Shown piece by piece: positions 26,600-34,917 of a DNA stretch of 64,000 nucleotides (its first letter is position 1; each line of letters begins with the position of its first letter). This stretch comes from Noviherbaspirillum saxi (lineage in GTDB: Bacteria > Pseudomonadota > Gammaproteobacteria > Burkholderiales > Burkholderiaceae_D): positions 248,001 to 312,000 of the forward strand of contig NZ_QYUO01000002.1 in the NCBI RefSeq assembly GCF_003591035.1, given 5' to 3'. The position numbers and the translations under genes were made by a program. The notes beneath the pieces were generated by a model. It saw only the letters and a list, made by a program, of their open reading frames with translations, did not search any database and had not been told where the DNA came from.

Positions 26600-29500
26600 T
26601 TAAACCTCAACTACAACAAAATCGGTCGCAACCAAAGTTTTCGATCCTGTGAGCGTCGCGACCTGTACTGCACCATAAGCGAGGTCTGTTCCATCTCTAT
26701 CAAAATACAGCGCGCCCGAACTGGAGTTGTATAAGAATTGCGCCGATACTCCCGACGTAGCCGGTGTCGATGTACCGGTAAAGAACGAGACCCCATCGCC
26801 ACCCGTCAAACCAAAACCTGAACCGATAATATGGATGACATCAGAACCAGTTACAAAATTTGATACCGTGTCTATCCCGTCGAGTGGGCCGGTAAATCTG
26901 AAAATATCGTTACCTCCCTCGCCTGCGAGCAAGTCGTTTCCGCTTCCGCCTTCCAGCACATCATTTCCAGCTCCTCCGTAGAGTTGATCATTCCCGGCAC
27001 CGCCGTTGAGCACATCGTCCTTGTCCGCGCCGTAGAGGGTGTCATTCCCGCCCAGACCGTTGATCCGGTTGGCTACGCCCGACAGGCTGTAGAGATAGTC
27101 CGCTCCAGCCGTACCGTTGTAAGTCAGCCTGTCCGTGACCGCCGCGTGGTCCCACACCGTGCCGTCCGCAAACTGGATCTGGTCGACCGTGTTCTTGTTG
27201 AAGTAGTTGACAATCCTAACCTTGTCGGTGCCATTGAAGACCAGGGTCAGATCGCTGTTCTGGCGCTCAATCTGGGTGCTGGCCGCATCCAGACCAGCGC
27301 CCAGCCTCAGGATATCGGTACCGCCTGACGTCGATGTGCTCTCCGCAATCGCGTCACTGCCATCACCGAGATTGAAGACATAGGTATCGTTGCCGCCGCT
27401 GCCTTCCAGCACATCGTTCCCCACACCGCCGTTGAGCACGTCATCCTTGTCCGCGCCGTAGAGGGAGTCGTTCCCACCCAGACCGTTGATCCGGTTGGCT
27501 ACGCCCGACAGGCTGTAGAGATAGTCCGCTCCAGCCGTACCGTTGTATGTCAGCCTGTCCGTGACCGCCGCGTGGTCCCACACCGTGCCGTCCGCAAACT
27601 GGATCTGGTCGACCGTGTTCTTGTTGAAGTAGTTGACAATCCTAACCTTGTCGGTGCCATTGAAGACCAGGGTCAGATCGCTGTTCTGGCGCTCAATCTG
27701 GGTACCGGCCGCATCCAGACCAGCGCCCAGCTTCAGGATATCGGTACCGCCTGACGTCGATGTGCTCTCCGCAATCGCGTCACTGCCATCACCGAGATTG
27801 AAGACATAGGTGTCGTTGCCGCCACTGCCTTCCAGCACATCGTTCCCCACACCGCCGTTGAGCACGTCATCCTTGTCCGCGCCATAGAGGGAGTCGTTCC
27901 CGCCCAGACCGTTGATCCGGTTGGCTACGCCCGACAGGCTGTAGAGATAGTCCGCTCCAGCCGTACCGTTGTAAGTCAGCCTGTCCGTGACCGCCGCGTG
28001 GTCCCACACCGTGCCGTCCGCAAACTGGATCTGGTCGACCGTGTTCTTGTTGAAGTAGTTGACAATCCTAACCTTGTCGGTGCCATTGAAGACCAGGGTC
28101 AGATCGCTGTTCTGGCGCTCAATCTGGGTACCGGCCGCATCCAGACCAGCGCCCAGCTTCAGGATATCGGTACCGCCTGACATCGATGTGCTCTCCGCAA
28201 TCGCGTCACTGCCATCACCGAGATTGAAGACATAGGTGTCGTTGCCGCCGCTGCCTTCCAGCACATCGTTCCCCGCACCGCCGTTGAGTACGTCATCCTT
28301 GTCCGCGCCATAGAGGGTGTCATTCCCACCCAGACCGTTGATCCGGTTAGCCACACCCGACAGGCTGTAGAGATAGTCCGCTCCAGCCGTACCGTTGTAA
28401 GTCAGCCTGTCCGTGATCGCCGCGTGGTCCCACACCGTGCCGTCCGCAAACTGGATCTGGTCGACCGTGTTCTTGTTGAAGTAGTTGACAATCCTAACCT
28501 TGTCGGTGCCATTGAAGACCAGGGTCAGATCGCTGTTCTGGCGCTCAATCTGGGTGCTGGCCGCATCCAGACCAGCGCCCAGCCTCAGGATATCGGTACC
28601 GCCTGACGTCGATGTGCTCTCCGCAATCGCGTCACTGCCATCACCGAGATTGAAGACATAGGTGTCGTTGCCGCCGCTGCCTTCCAGCACATCGTTCCCC
28701 ACACCGCCGTTGAGTACGTCATCCTTGTCCGCGCCATAGAGGGTGTCATTCCCACCCAGACCGTTGATCCGGTTAGCCACACCCGACAGGCTGTAGAGAT
28801 AGTCCGCTCCAGCCGTACCGTTGTATGTCAGCCTGTCCGTGATCGCCGCGTGGTCCCACACCGTGCCGTCCGCAAACTGGATCTGGTCGACCGTGTTCTT
28901 GTTGAAGTAGTTGACAATCCTAACCTTGTCGGTGCCATTGAAGACCAGGGTCAGATCGCTGTTCTGGCGCTCAATCTGGGTGCTGGCCGCATCCAGACCA
29001 GCGCCCAGCCTCAGGATATCGGTACCGCCTGACGTCGATGTGCTCTCCGCAATCGCGTCACTGCCATCACCGAGATTGAAGACATAGGTGTCGTTGCCGC
29101 CGCTGCCTTCCAGCACATCGTTCCCCGCACCGCCGTTGAGCACATCGTCCTTGTCCGCGCCATAGATGGAGTCGTTCCCGCCCAGACCGTTGATCCGGTT
29201 GGCTACACCCGACAGACCATACATGTAGTCTGCTCCATCAGTACCGTTATACGGAAGCAGCGCTACGACCGCGTTATAGTCCCACACCGTGCCATCCGCA
29301 AACTGGATCTGATCAACCGTGTTCTTGTTGAAGTAGTTGACAATCCTAACCTTGTCGGTGCCATTGAAGACCAGGGTCAGATCGCTGTTCTGGCGCTCAA
29401 TCTGGGTACCGGCCGCATCCAGACCAGCGCCCAGCTTCAGGATATCGGTACCGCCTGACATCGATGTGCTCTCCGCAATCGCGTCACTGCCATCACCGAG

Positions 29501-32500
29501 ATTGAAGACATAGGTGTCGTTGCCGCCACTGCCTTCCAGCACATCGTTCCCCACACCGCCATTGAGCACATCGTCCTTGTCCGCGCCATAGAGGGTGTCA
29601 TTCCCACCCAGACCGTTGATCCGGTTAGCCACACCCGACAGGCTGTAGAGATAGTCCGCTCCAGCCGTACCGTTGTATGTCAGCCTGTCCGTGATCGCCG
29701 CGTGGTCCCACACCGTGCCGTCCGCAAACTGGATCTGGTCGACCGTGTTCTTGTTGAAGTAGTTGACAATCCTAACCTTGTCGGTGCCATTGAAGACCAG
29801 GGTCAGATCGCTGTTCTGGCGCTCAATCTGGGTGCTGGCCGCATCCAGACCAGCGCCCAGCCTCAGGATATCGGTACCGCCTGACGTCGATGTGCTCTCC
29901 GCAATCGCGTCACTGCCATCACCGAGATTGAAGACATAGGTGTCGTTGCCGCCGCTGCCTTCCAGCACATCGTTCCCCGCACCGCCGTTGAGCACATCGT
30001 CCTTGTCCGCGCCATAGATGGAGTCGTTCCCGCCCAGACCGTTGATCCGGTTGGCTACACCAGTTACCGCGTACATATAATCTGTCCCCGCTGTACCGAT
30101 GTAGGATGCTTTATTCGCTACGGTTTCGAAATCCCAGCTTGTGCCGTCCGAAAACTTGATTTGATCTATAGCATTTTTATTAAAGTACCCGACAATACGA
30201 ACTGAATCAGTCCCGTTAAGGCGCAAAACAACATCCATGATTTCTCGGGAAACCTCAACATCTATCGGAGAAATTCCTGTGCCAAACTTGAGTACATCGG
30301 CACCTTCGTTCGCATTTTCATTTATGGTGTCGTTGCCATCACCTAGCGAAAAAACGTAAGTGTCATCATTTTTTCCACCAGACAGAACGTCTTTGCCAAG
30401 TCCGCCTTCCAAGGTGTCATTCGCGTCCTCCCCGTAAAGCCAGTCGTCTCCCGTTCCGCCCTCGAGGATATCGTCCAAGTTGTTTCCATATAACCGGTCG
30501 TTCCCGCCGAGCCCTTGGAGCACGTTGCTGCGACCAACATCACCATACAACGTATTGTCGCCACTGCCGCCCGTGGTCTGACTCCAACCCATCTGGGACA
30601 ACAACAATTCAAATTCGGTACCACCGCTGCTTCCATGCAGATGTAACGCTGCCAAGGCTTTTGTACCGAAAGCTCCGCCCTGCTTCAATGCCACACCGAA
30701 CTCTCTCATCAACGTAGCACCCGCTTCTTGGTTCGCGTCATATTTGCTCTGCAACGCGGCAACGACTTCTGTCACATCGATTTCCAACGATGCAGAGCTA
30801 GCATTCCAAACTAAACCGAAGGCGTTATATAAACTGTTGAAATGAGTTTGTGCAAGCAACTCCCTGGAAAACTCTGCCACGAGCTTGTCGAACGCTTTAA
30901 TCAAGATCGGGGCTGCGTTCCCGTGAGGATTAGGGTCACGCTCACCCCAGCACCACGTCCCAAGGTAGCCTTCACCCAGAAATGCTTCCAGAGTAGCAAG
31001 TTTCCGTGCGTCGCCGATCACGTTCCCATATATCTGGGTTGCGGCGCGGCTATTCGGATCAATATTTTCGACGCCGGCCCAAGCGTAGACCAAGGTCGTC
31101 ATGATGTTGGCACGTGCGTCCGCGCTTGTCTCACTCGCAAATGCTTCTACAAGAGACTGTAACCGGCCGGATGTATCGATTGCCATCGCCTGATGCAGGC
31201 TCCGGACGTTGCCAAAACCTTGCAGATCCGGCAAAGCCGAAATTGTTTCACTGACTACAATGGTGTTCTGATTAATTGTCCGCGCTTGGTCAACGCTAAA
31301 CCATACGTCCGTCACTTTGCGCGCGCTCCCATCTGTACGGATATATTGGCTAACCTGCAGATGCTGGTTGCCTTGCGCATCCATCTCTGCTTGCGTTGTG
31401 TAGGCGGTTTCCATACTTTGGATGCCGCCTGCACCCAGTGTGATCAACTCGCCATCAGACACTACTGCATTGCTGTCGCCATCCTTCCAAATCCGTAATT
31501 GCGCATATGCGGCGTCATTGGCATCGACCTTTCCGTCATTATTGCCATCTAGCTCGGATAAAGCAGCAAATCCGTTCGCAGCTTTGCTACCGTTTGCCAA
31601 TAATGTCTCGCTACCGAACAGTTCTTGTCCGCTATCGATCTTTCCGTTTCCGTTCCGATCCCAGACTAAAAGGCCGTCATCCTTGCCCACCCAACCAGTA
31701 TTTTCCGCAAACTGATTCCCGTCATGATCGAAGTGAATATCGGCAGTCCTGCTTATAGTCTCAACCCCGTCACCGTCAAGATCGAGAATAAGAGGACTTG
31801 TCGTGGTTTCAGCTTTTTCAAAAGCCACCTGAAGTTCGGAAATAAGAGTGTTCTGTTTAATTTTACTTTGAACCGGATTCAGTCCCAAGCTGTCGAAAAG
31901 ACTGTCCCAAAAAGGGCGAGATAGATCTATGCCGGCATCGGAAACGTTGGGAGCAATAAAGTTGTCCCAGAAGAGTTTAGCCCCAGCACCGACGATTACC
32001 GCGACCGCTACTCCTATAGTTAAGCTAGTGCCCGCAAAAATACCGGCAGCAATCCCGGCGCCGGCAACGAATGCCTCTTTGCTAATCTCCGCTTGTGAAG
32101 CATTTGATCGCAATGCGGCGAGAAGCTCCAAGCTACCAACCACTGCTCCAAGAGATTTTCCGACAGCATGCAAATTATCTGCCATTACGCCCGCTTGCTT
32201 AGCACTGTCTATGAATCCATCAACTTTCCCTAATTCAATTGTCAGCGCGTTATATCGACTTAAAATCGCAGTGTCCAAACCTGAGCTGTTCACAGCCTTC
32301 ATCTCGTCCACTATGTGTGCAGCCAGATTGTCAAGATTTGACAACTGCTGCTGAAACAACTCGGCTCTAGCTTGTGCTGAACCAGCCTGTTGCAGAATAC
32401 TGTCTCCAAGCGCCGACATGTATGCGCCACCACCTGCAAATGCCTTTTCTCCGAACTTAACTAATGTTTCTTTAAAAGAGTCTTGCGTCAGGTCTTGCGA

Positions 32501-32518
32501 TGTAATGCTTACAGTCAT
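26600..32518 (-). CDS. Large RTX protein with FrpC-like EF-hand region and seven 142-aa repeats
   Basis: The 1972-residue protein starts with a helical region containing a hydrophobic stretch (about 150-185). An acidic Ca2+-binding part follows (about 238-370: LILDLDGDGVET, DHDGNQF, DRNGNGKIDSGQELFG, ELDGNNDGKVDANDA), resembling neisserial FrpC-type proteins. Ca2+-binding nonapeptides (GGxGxD) begin near 655. Residues 806-1799 are seven 142-residue repeats, each with GGxGND repeats and a beta-rich block. The end is hydrophobic/acidic (TDFVVVEV), a plausible type I secretion signal. No HlyB/HlyD/TolC genes are nearby. Likely a secreted or surface calcium-binding protein; toxicity is not implied. 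Confidence 0.88.
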   Translation of the reverse strand: MTVSITSQDLTQDSFKETLVKFGEKAFAGGGAYMSALGDSILQQAGSAQARAELFQQQLSNLDNLAAHIVDEMKAVNSSGLDTAILSRYNALTIELGKVDGFIDSAKQAGVMADNLHAVGKSLGAVVGSLELLAALRSNASQAEISKEAFVAGAGIAAGIFAGTSLTIGVAVAVIVGAGAKLFWDNFIAPNVSDAGIDLSRPFWDSLFDSLGLNPVQSKIKQNTLISELQVAFEKAETTTSPLILDLDGDGVETISRTADIHFDHDGNQFAENTGWVGKDDGLLVWDRNGNGKIDSGQELFGSETLLANGSKAANGFAALSELDGNNDGKVDANDAAYAQLRIWKDGDSNAVVSDGELITLGAGGIQSMETAYTTQAEMDAQGNQHLQVSQYIRTDGSARKVTDVWFSVDQARTINQNTIVVSETISALPDLQGFGNVRSLHQAMAIDTSGRLQSLVEAFASETSADARANIMTTLVYAWAGVENIDPNSRAATQIYGNVIGDARKLATLEAFLGEGYLGTWCWGERDPNPHGNAAPILIKAFDKLVAEFSRELLAQTHFNSLYNAFGLVWNASSASLEIDVTEVVAALQSKYDANQEAGATLMREFGVALKQGGAFGTKALAALHLHGSSGGTEFELLLSQMGWSQTTGGSGDNTLYGDVGRSNVLQGLGGNDRLYGNNLDDILEGGTGDDWLYGEDANDTLEGGLGKDVLSGGKNDDTYVFSLGDGNDTINENANEGADVLKFGTGISPIDVEVSREIMDVVLRLNGTDSVRIVGYFNKNAIDQIKFSDGTSWDFETVANKASYIGTAGTDYMYAVTGVANRINGLGGNDSIYGADKDDVLNGGAGNDVLEGSGGNDTYVFNLGDGSDAIAESTSTSGGTDILRLGAGLDAASTQIERQNSDLTLVFNGTDKVRIVNYFNKNTVDQIQFADGTVWDHAAITDRLTYNGTAGADYLYSLSGVANRINGLGGNDTLYGADKDDVLNGGVGNDVLEGSGGNDTYVFNLGDGSDAIAESTSMSGGTDILKLGAGLDAAGTQIERQNSDLTLVFNGTDKVRIVNYFNKNTVDQIQFADGTVWDYNAVVALLPYNGTDGADYMYGLSGVANRINGLGGNDSIYGADKDDVLNGGAGNDVLEGSGGNDTYVFNLGDGSDAIAESTSTSGGTDILRLGAGLDAASTQIERQNSDLTLVFNGTDKVRIVNYFNKNTVDQIQFADGTVWDHAAITDRLTYNGTAGADYLYSLSGVANRINGLGGNDTLYGADKDDVLNGGVGNDVLEGSGGNDTYVFNLGDGSDAIAESTSTSGGTDILRLGAGLDAASTQIERQNSDLTLVFNGTDKVRIVNYFNKNTVDQIQFADGTVWDHAAITDRLTYNGTAGADYLYSLSGVANRINGLGGNDTLYGADKDDVLNGGAGNDVLEGSGGNDTYVFNLGDGSDAIAESTSMSGGTDILKLGAGLDAAGTQIERQNSDLTLVFNGTDKVRIVNYFNKNTVDQIQFADGTVWDHAAVTDRLTYNGTAGADYLYSLSGVANRINGLGGNDSLYGADKDDVLNGGVGNDVLEGSGGNDTYVFNLGDGSDAIAESTSTSGGTDILKLGAGLDAAGTQIERQNSDLTLVFNGTDKVRIVNYFNKNTVDQIQFADGTVWDHAAVTDRLTYNGTAGADYLYSLSGVANRINGLGGNDSLYGADKDDVLNGGVGNDVLEGSGGNDTYVFNLGDGSDAIAESTSTSGGTDILRLGAGLDAASTQIERQNSDLTLVFNGTDKVRIVNYFNKNTVDQIQFADGTVWDHAAVTDRLTYNGTAGADYLYSLSGVANRINGLGGNDTLYGADKDDVLNGGAGNDQLYGGAGNDVLEGGSGNDLLAGEGGNDIFRFTGPLDGIDTVSNFVTGSDVIHIIGSGFGLTGGDGVSFFTGTSTPATSGVSAQFLYNSSSGALYFDRDGTDLAYGAVQVATLTGSKTLVATDFVVVEV
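27122..30103 (-). repeat. Seven tandem 426-bp repeats in the RTX gene
   Basis: Seven in-frame units of 426 bases (142 codons) lie head to tail, followed on the 3' side by a truncated eighth unit. Units differ at only a few codons, for example TSTSGG versus TSMSGG, LRLG versus LKLG, and NDTLYG versus NDSLYG or NDSIYG. The variants are shuffled among units. This indicates recent expansion or gene conversion, and copy number may be unstable. Confidence 0.92.
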
Positions 32519-32737
32519 GATTTCCCTTTACCTTTTTGTTAATTTTTTGAAGTCAAATAAAAACACATTTCCAGAAACACAAAGAAGACCCTGTCCACCG
32601 CAAAGTACCAGTGAGAAAAGGGACAACCTTTAACTCCTTTCAATAGACGACACGCAACTACTCCTCTCTTATGGAGAAGATATAAATCCCAAAAAGGAAG
32701 TGCAGCGGTAATGACTAATTGAAGAAACGTGACAAAA

Positions 32738-33256
32738 CTAGGAACGTCTACCAAATAAAACCGCAAAGCCCGATAAGGTGACGCCGAGCATTCCAAAGAA
32801 TGCCCCTCCAGCCGCCGCGTGCCCAGCCAAAAACAAAGCTAGTTTTGAGTCATTCCAAGGCACAGAGTCGAGTTGCTCTCCTCCCCAAAGGCACGTTATT
32901 AGAGCAACAATGATGAGCAACGCCGTAGTTATCAATAAACGAAAGGCCGTTCGAACCGGTTTTTCATCGAAAAGTACACGCCAGAACTGATGCTGCTCAT
33001 CTTGTCGCCAGACAAATATAAAGTGCAAGGGACTAATTAACAGCATCGCTGGGAAATAGACGTATGCAATATCAGGAAAACGTGAGTGGCTAACATAGGC
33101 GTTCAATGCTGGAATATGGTTCAGGATCCATCCCAACACTACGTCGACTCCTGGTTGCGAGCGCACCCATTCTGGCGAAACTAGATATGTCAATGTAAAG
33201 CTGCACAAGAGGATTATCAAAAACGGCCATGACGTAAGCTCTTTAAGAATTTTCAT
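32738..33256 (-). CDS. Hypothetical four-helix membrane protein
   Basis: The 172-residue protein has four hydrophobic segments (about residues 11-26, 63-82, 108-128 and 145-168) separated by polar loops with aromatic residues, such as FIFVWRQDEQHQFW. I do not recognise the family. It lies upstream of the RTX gene on the same strand, 219 bases away, in sequence more AT-rich than the surroundings, so it may have arrived with the RTX gene. Confidence 0.65.
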   Translation of the reverse strand: MKILKELTSWPFLIILLCSFTLTYLVSPEWVRSQPGVDVVLGWILNHIPALNAYVSHSRFPDIAYVYFPAMLLISPLHFIFVWRQDEQHQFWRVLFDEKPVRTAFRLLITTALLIIVALITCLWGGEQLDSVPWNDSKLALFLAGHAAAGGAFFGMLGVTLSGFAVLFGRRS

Positions 33257-33580
33257 AATGTCTCTACTAGCAGTATCGAAAACAGGTACGTGGCAAGTGC
33301 AGCTCCTTACGGTGTTTCAAGCGCCAAAATTATTTGGTGTAGTAATGTACACATAACGTCGCCAACAGTGAGGAGCATGGAAACAAATTAAGAAATTTGA
33401 TGCATGCCATTCCGCCATCTTCATATAAGACTCATTCAAATAACTCGGACATACCGGAAAATTTCAGAACGTAGAAAGCGCCACAATTAGCTCCAGAGAA
33501 GGCGAAAAAACGCTAGCTAGCGTTAGGTTAAAAGGCGTATCTATGTGTGATACGCTGTTTCATATTTTCGCATAGGATAT
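33257..33580. other. AT-rich gene-free region with palindrome
   Basis: This stretch upstream of the membrane-protein gene is noticeably AT-rich. It contains a perfect 14-base palindrome ACGCTAGCTAGCGT at 33510-33523. Its right end approaches the point where homology to the aor locus begins, so the left boundary of the second aor remnant probably lies near 33,600. I see no gene in it. Confidence 0.5.
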
Positions 33581-33892
33581 ATGGAATTTGCACTCAGGAA
33601 ATCCCATAGGTATGGGGGTAGGGAGCATCAAGAGTCGCATATGCCCGGCGGCGACCGTATGGAATTGACCGATCACGAAGCATTCCGCCATGTGCGTCTG
33701 GAATTCGACGGCGATGTGCTGGTCGGCGCCAATGCAATCGGCTTCACCGAACATGTCGGCATTCTGCGTGGCCTGATCGAATCCAAGCTCAGCCTGGGCG
33801 GCTGGAAAAACGCCTTGCTCGCCAATCCGCTCCGTCTGCCCGAAGCCTATATCGCGACCTCACGCAAGCATCCCGACTGGCGTCATGCATGA
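33581..33892 (+). pseudogene. C-terminal remnant of aor-type FAD/NAD-binding oxidoreductase
   Basis: The last roughly 80 codons are those of a pyridine-nucleotide-disulfide-type flavoprotein: GDRMELTDHEAFRHVRLEFD, then DVLVGANAIGFTEHVGILRG, ending with a C-terminal helix. In tungsten aldehyde oxidoreductase complexes this is the NAD-linked subunit (AorC type). The N-terminal FAD- and NAD-binding parts are missing. The first 20 or so codons (MEFALRKSHRYGG) look like unrelated sequence fused in frame. Confidence 0.7.
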
Positions 33893-34317
33893 AAATCACC
33901 TTCAAGCTGTTTGCCACGCTGACCGACTACCTGCCCCCGGAACGCAAGTACAACGCGATTGATATGGAGGTAGGACCGGATATCACCTTGGGTGAACTGA
34001 TCGCGCGCTTCAATATGCCGCCCAAGCTGGTGCATCTGGTGCTGGTCAATGGAGTGTTTGTCGACCCGGCCCAGCGCAACAGTCGCAGGCTGGCAGAAGG
34101 GGACGTAGTAGCGATCTGGCCACCGGTTGCGGGCGGCTGATGAGCGCATGGAAGGACGAAGAGTTCGTCCTGGTTCGCGAAACGGGCTGCACCGAAGCTG
34201 ATCTTGTCCGCTGGCTGCCGGGCGCTACACGCCTGGCAGCGATTCGTACCATCGATATGGACAATGGCAAGCGGTTCTTGATCGAGACCGGTAGCGGGAC
34301 GGTTGAAATCACGCCGA
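33824..34317 (+). repeat. 494-bp direct repeat, copy 2
   Basis: This is the partner of 25730-26223. Homology ends at GAAATCAC inside the third gene, where the sequence switches to the 3' end of the convergent membrane-protein gene. This copy is the less damaged one, with neither of the nonsense codons of copy 1. Confidence 0.9.
33889..34140 (+). CDS. MoaD/ThiS-like beta-grasp protein, copy 2
   Basis: The 83-residue protein is about 95% identical to the copy at 25795. It differs mainly near the C-terminus, where it ends VAGG, the Gly-Gly tail required for adenylation and sulfur transfer in MoaD-type carriers. It would have served tungstopterin or molybdopterin synthesis for the aor-type enzyme. 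It may be functional as a protein, but its partner enzyme genes in this window are gone. Confidence 0.8.
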   Translation: MKITFKLFATLTDYLPPERKYNAIDMEVGPDITLGELIARFNMPPKLVHLVLVNGVFVDPAQRNSRRLAEGDVVAIWPPVAGG

Positions 34318-34373
34318 CCGCGTCAACGCCAACACCAGCGCTATCACCGACGTCAGGCCGAACACCGCGGTAG
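34140..34373 (+). CDS. Truncated/chimeric copy of the unknown aor-cluster protein
   Basis: The first 59 codons match the frame at 26046 (FVLVRETGCTEADLVRWLPG) without the nonsense codon. After VEITP the sequence switches to the antisense of the neighbouring minus-strand gene and runs to a chance stop (TPTPALSPTSGRTPR). The natural C-terminal tail is lost. It overlaps the 3' end of the convergent gene by about 65 bases, so it is best regarded as a truncated gene. Confidence 0.6.
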   Translation: MSAWKDEEFVLVRETGCTEADLVRWLPGATRLAAIRTIDMDNGKRFLIETGSGTVEITPTASTPTPALSPTSGRTPR

Positions 34374-34713
34374 CTGCCGACAGCCAGATCAGCCTGACGC
34401 GGTTGGTTTCAATGCGCTGAATCAGCTGCGCATTCTGGTCGGCCAGCGCCTTGATCAGTTCGGACGAGGCGCGCATCTGGGTATGCAGTTGGGCGACCGA
34501 TTCATCCAGCGCGACCACCCGCGCTTCCAGCACGGCCATGGTTTCCTGCGGCGACGCGCTGCTATAGGTGCCGACATCCGCATGCTCATCCTGGATGGGT
34601 CGCTTGTCGACCGCCCCCCAAAGTTTCCTGGCGCTATCGGCCAGCTGTGGTGCGGAATTGATGACTTCCGACCAAGGCACATGTTTCAGAAGTGAAAGCC
34701 AACCGGTTGCCAT
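34309..34713 (-). CDS. Hypothetical coiled-coil protein with C-terminal membrane anchor
   Basis: The 134-residue protein begins MATGWLSLLKHVPWSEVI and has a central helical part of coiled-coil type (MAVLEARVVALDESVAQLH, about 60-105). One C-terminal membrane helix follows (about 109-131, LSAATAVFGLTSVIALVLAL). The family is not recognised. ATG 34713 is preferred over an upstream ATG at 34749. Its stop codon lies inside the second 494-bp repeat, so the original C-terminus may have been altered by that rearrangement. Confidence 0.65.
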   Translation of the reverse strand: MATGWLSLLKHVPWSEVINSAPQLADSARKLWGAVDKRPIQDEHADVGTYSSASPQETMAVLEARVVALDESVAQLHTQMRASSELIKALADQNAQLIQRIETNRVRLIWLSAATAVFGLTSVIALVLALTRSA

Positions 34714-34843
34714 AGAAAATCCTTTTGAAAAAGCTGATATGTCTTGCACTCAATATCGGACTCGCCATAGGCCGGCGAGTTCGCTCAGTCGCCACTCATT
34801 CGCCCCATTATCCCGCGTCTTGAAGCATCGGGGCATACAATGC

Positions 34844-34873
34844 AAAAAGCCGACGGCGATGCGTCGGCTTTTT
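34844..34873. terminator. Bidirectional intrinsic terminator
   Basis: AAAAAGCCGACG at 34844-34855 pairs perfectly with CGTCGGCTTTTT at 34862-34873 across a six-base loop, with T-runs on either strand. It lies 45 bases after the stop of the indolepyruvate oxidoreductase gene on the minus strand and probably ends that transcript. Confidence 0.85.
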
Positions 34874-34917
34874 GTGCGGGTTCAGGACAACTACCTTTGG
34901 TGCTTCAGAATCCCGAT

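Noticed and set aside
27122..30103. Regular repeat array considered as CRISPR
   Set aside because: The unit is 426 bases, in frame and coding for RTX repeats; there are no short repeats with unique spacers.
32539..32796. 85-codon minus-strand frame between the RTX gene and the membrane-protein gene
   Set aside because: It overlaps the preceding gene by about 60 bases, lacks a clear ribosome-binding site and looks like chance in AT-rich sequence, though a real small membrane protein cannot be excluded.
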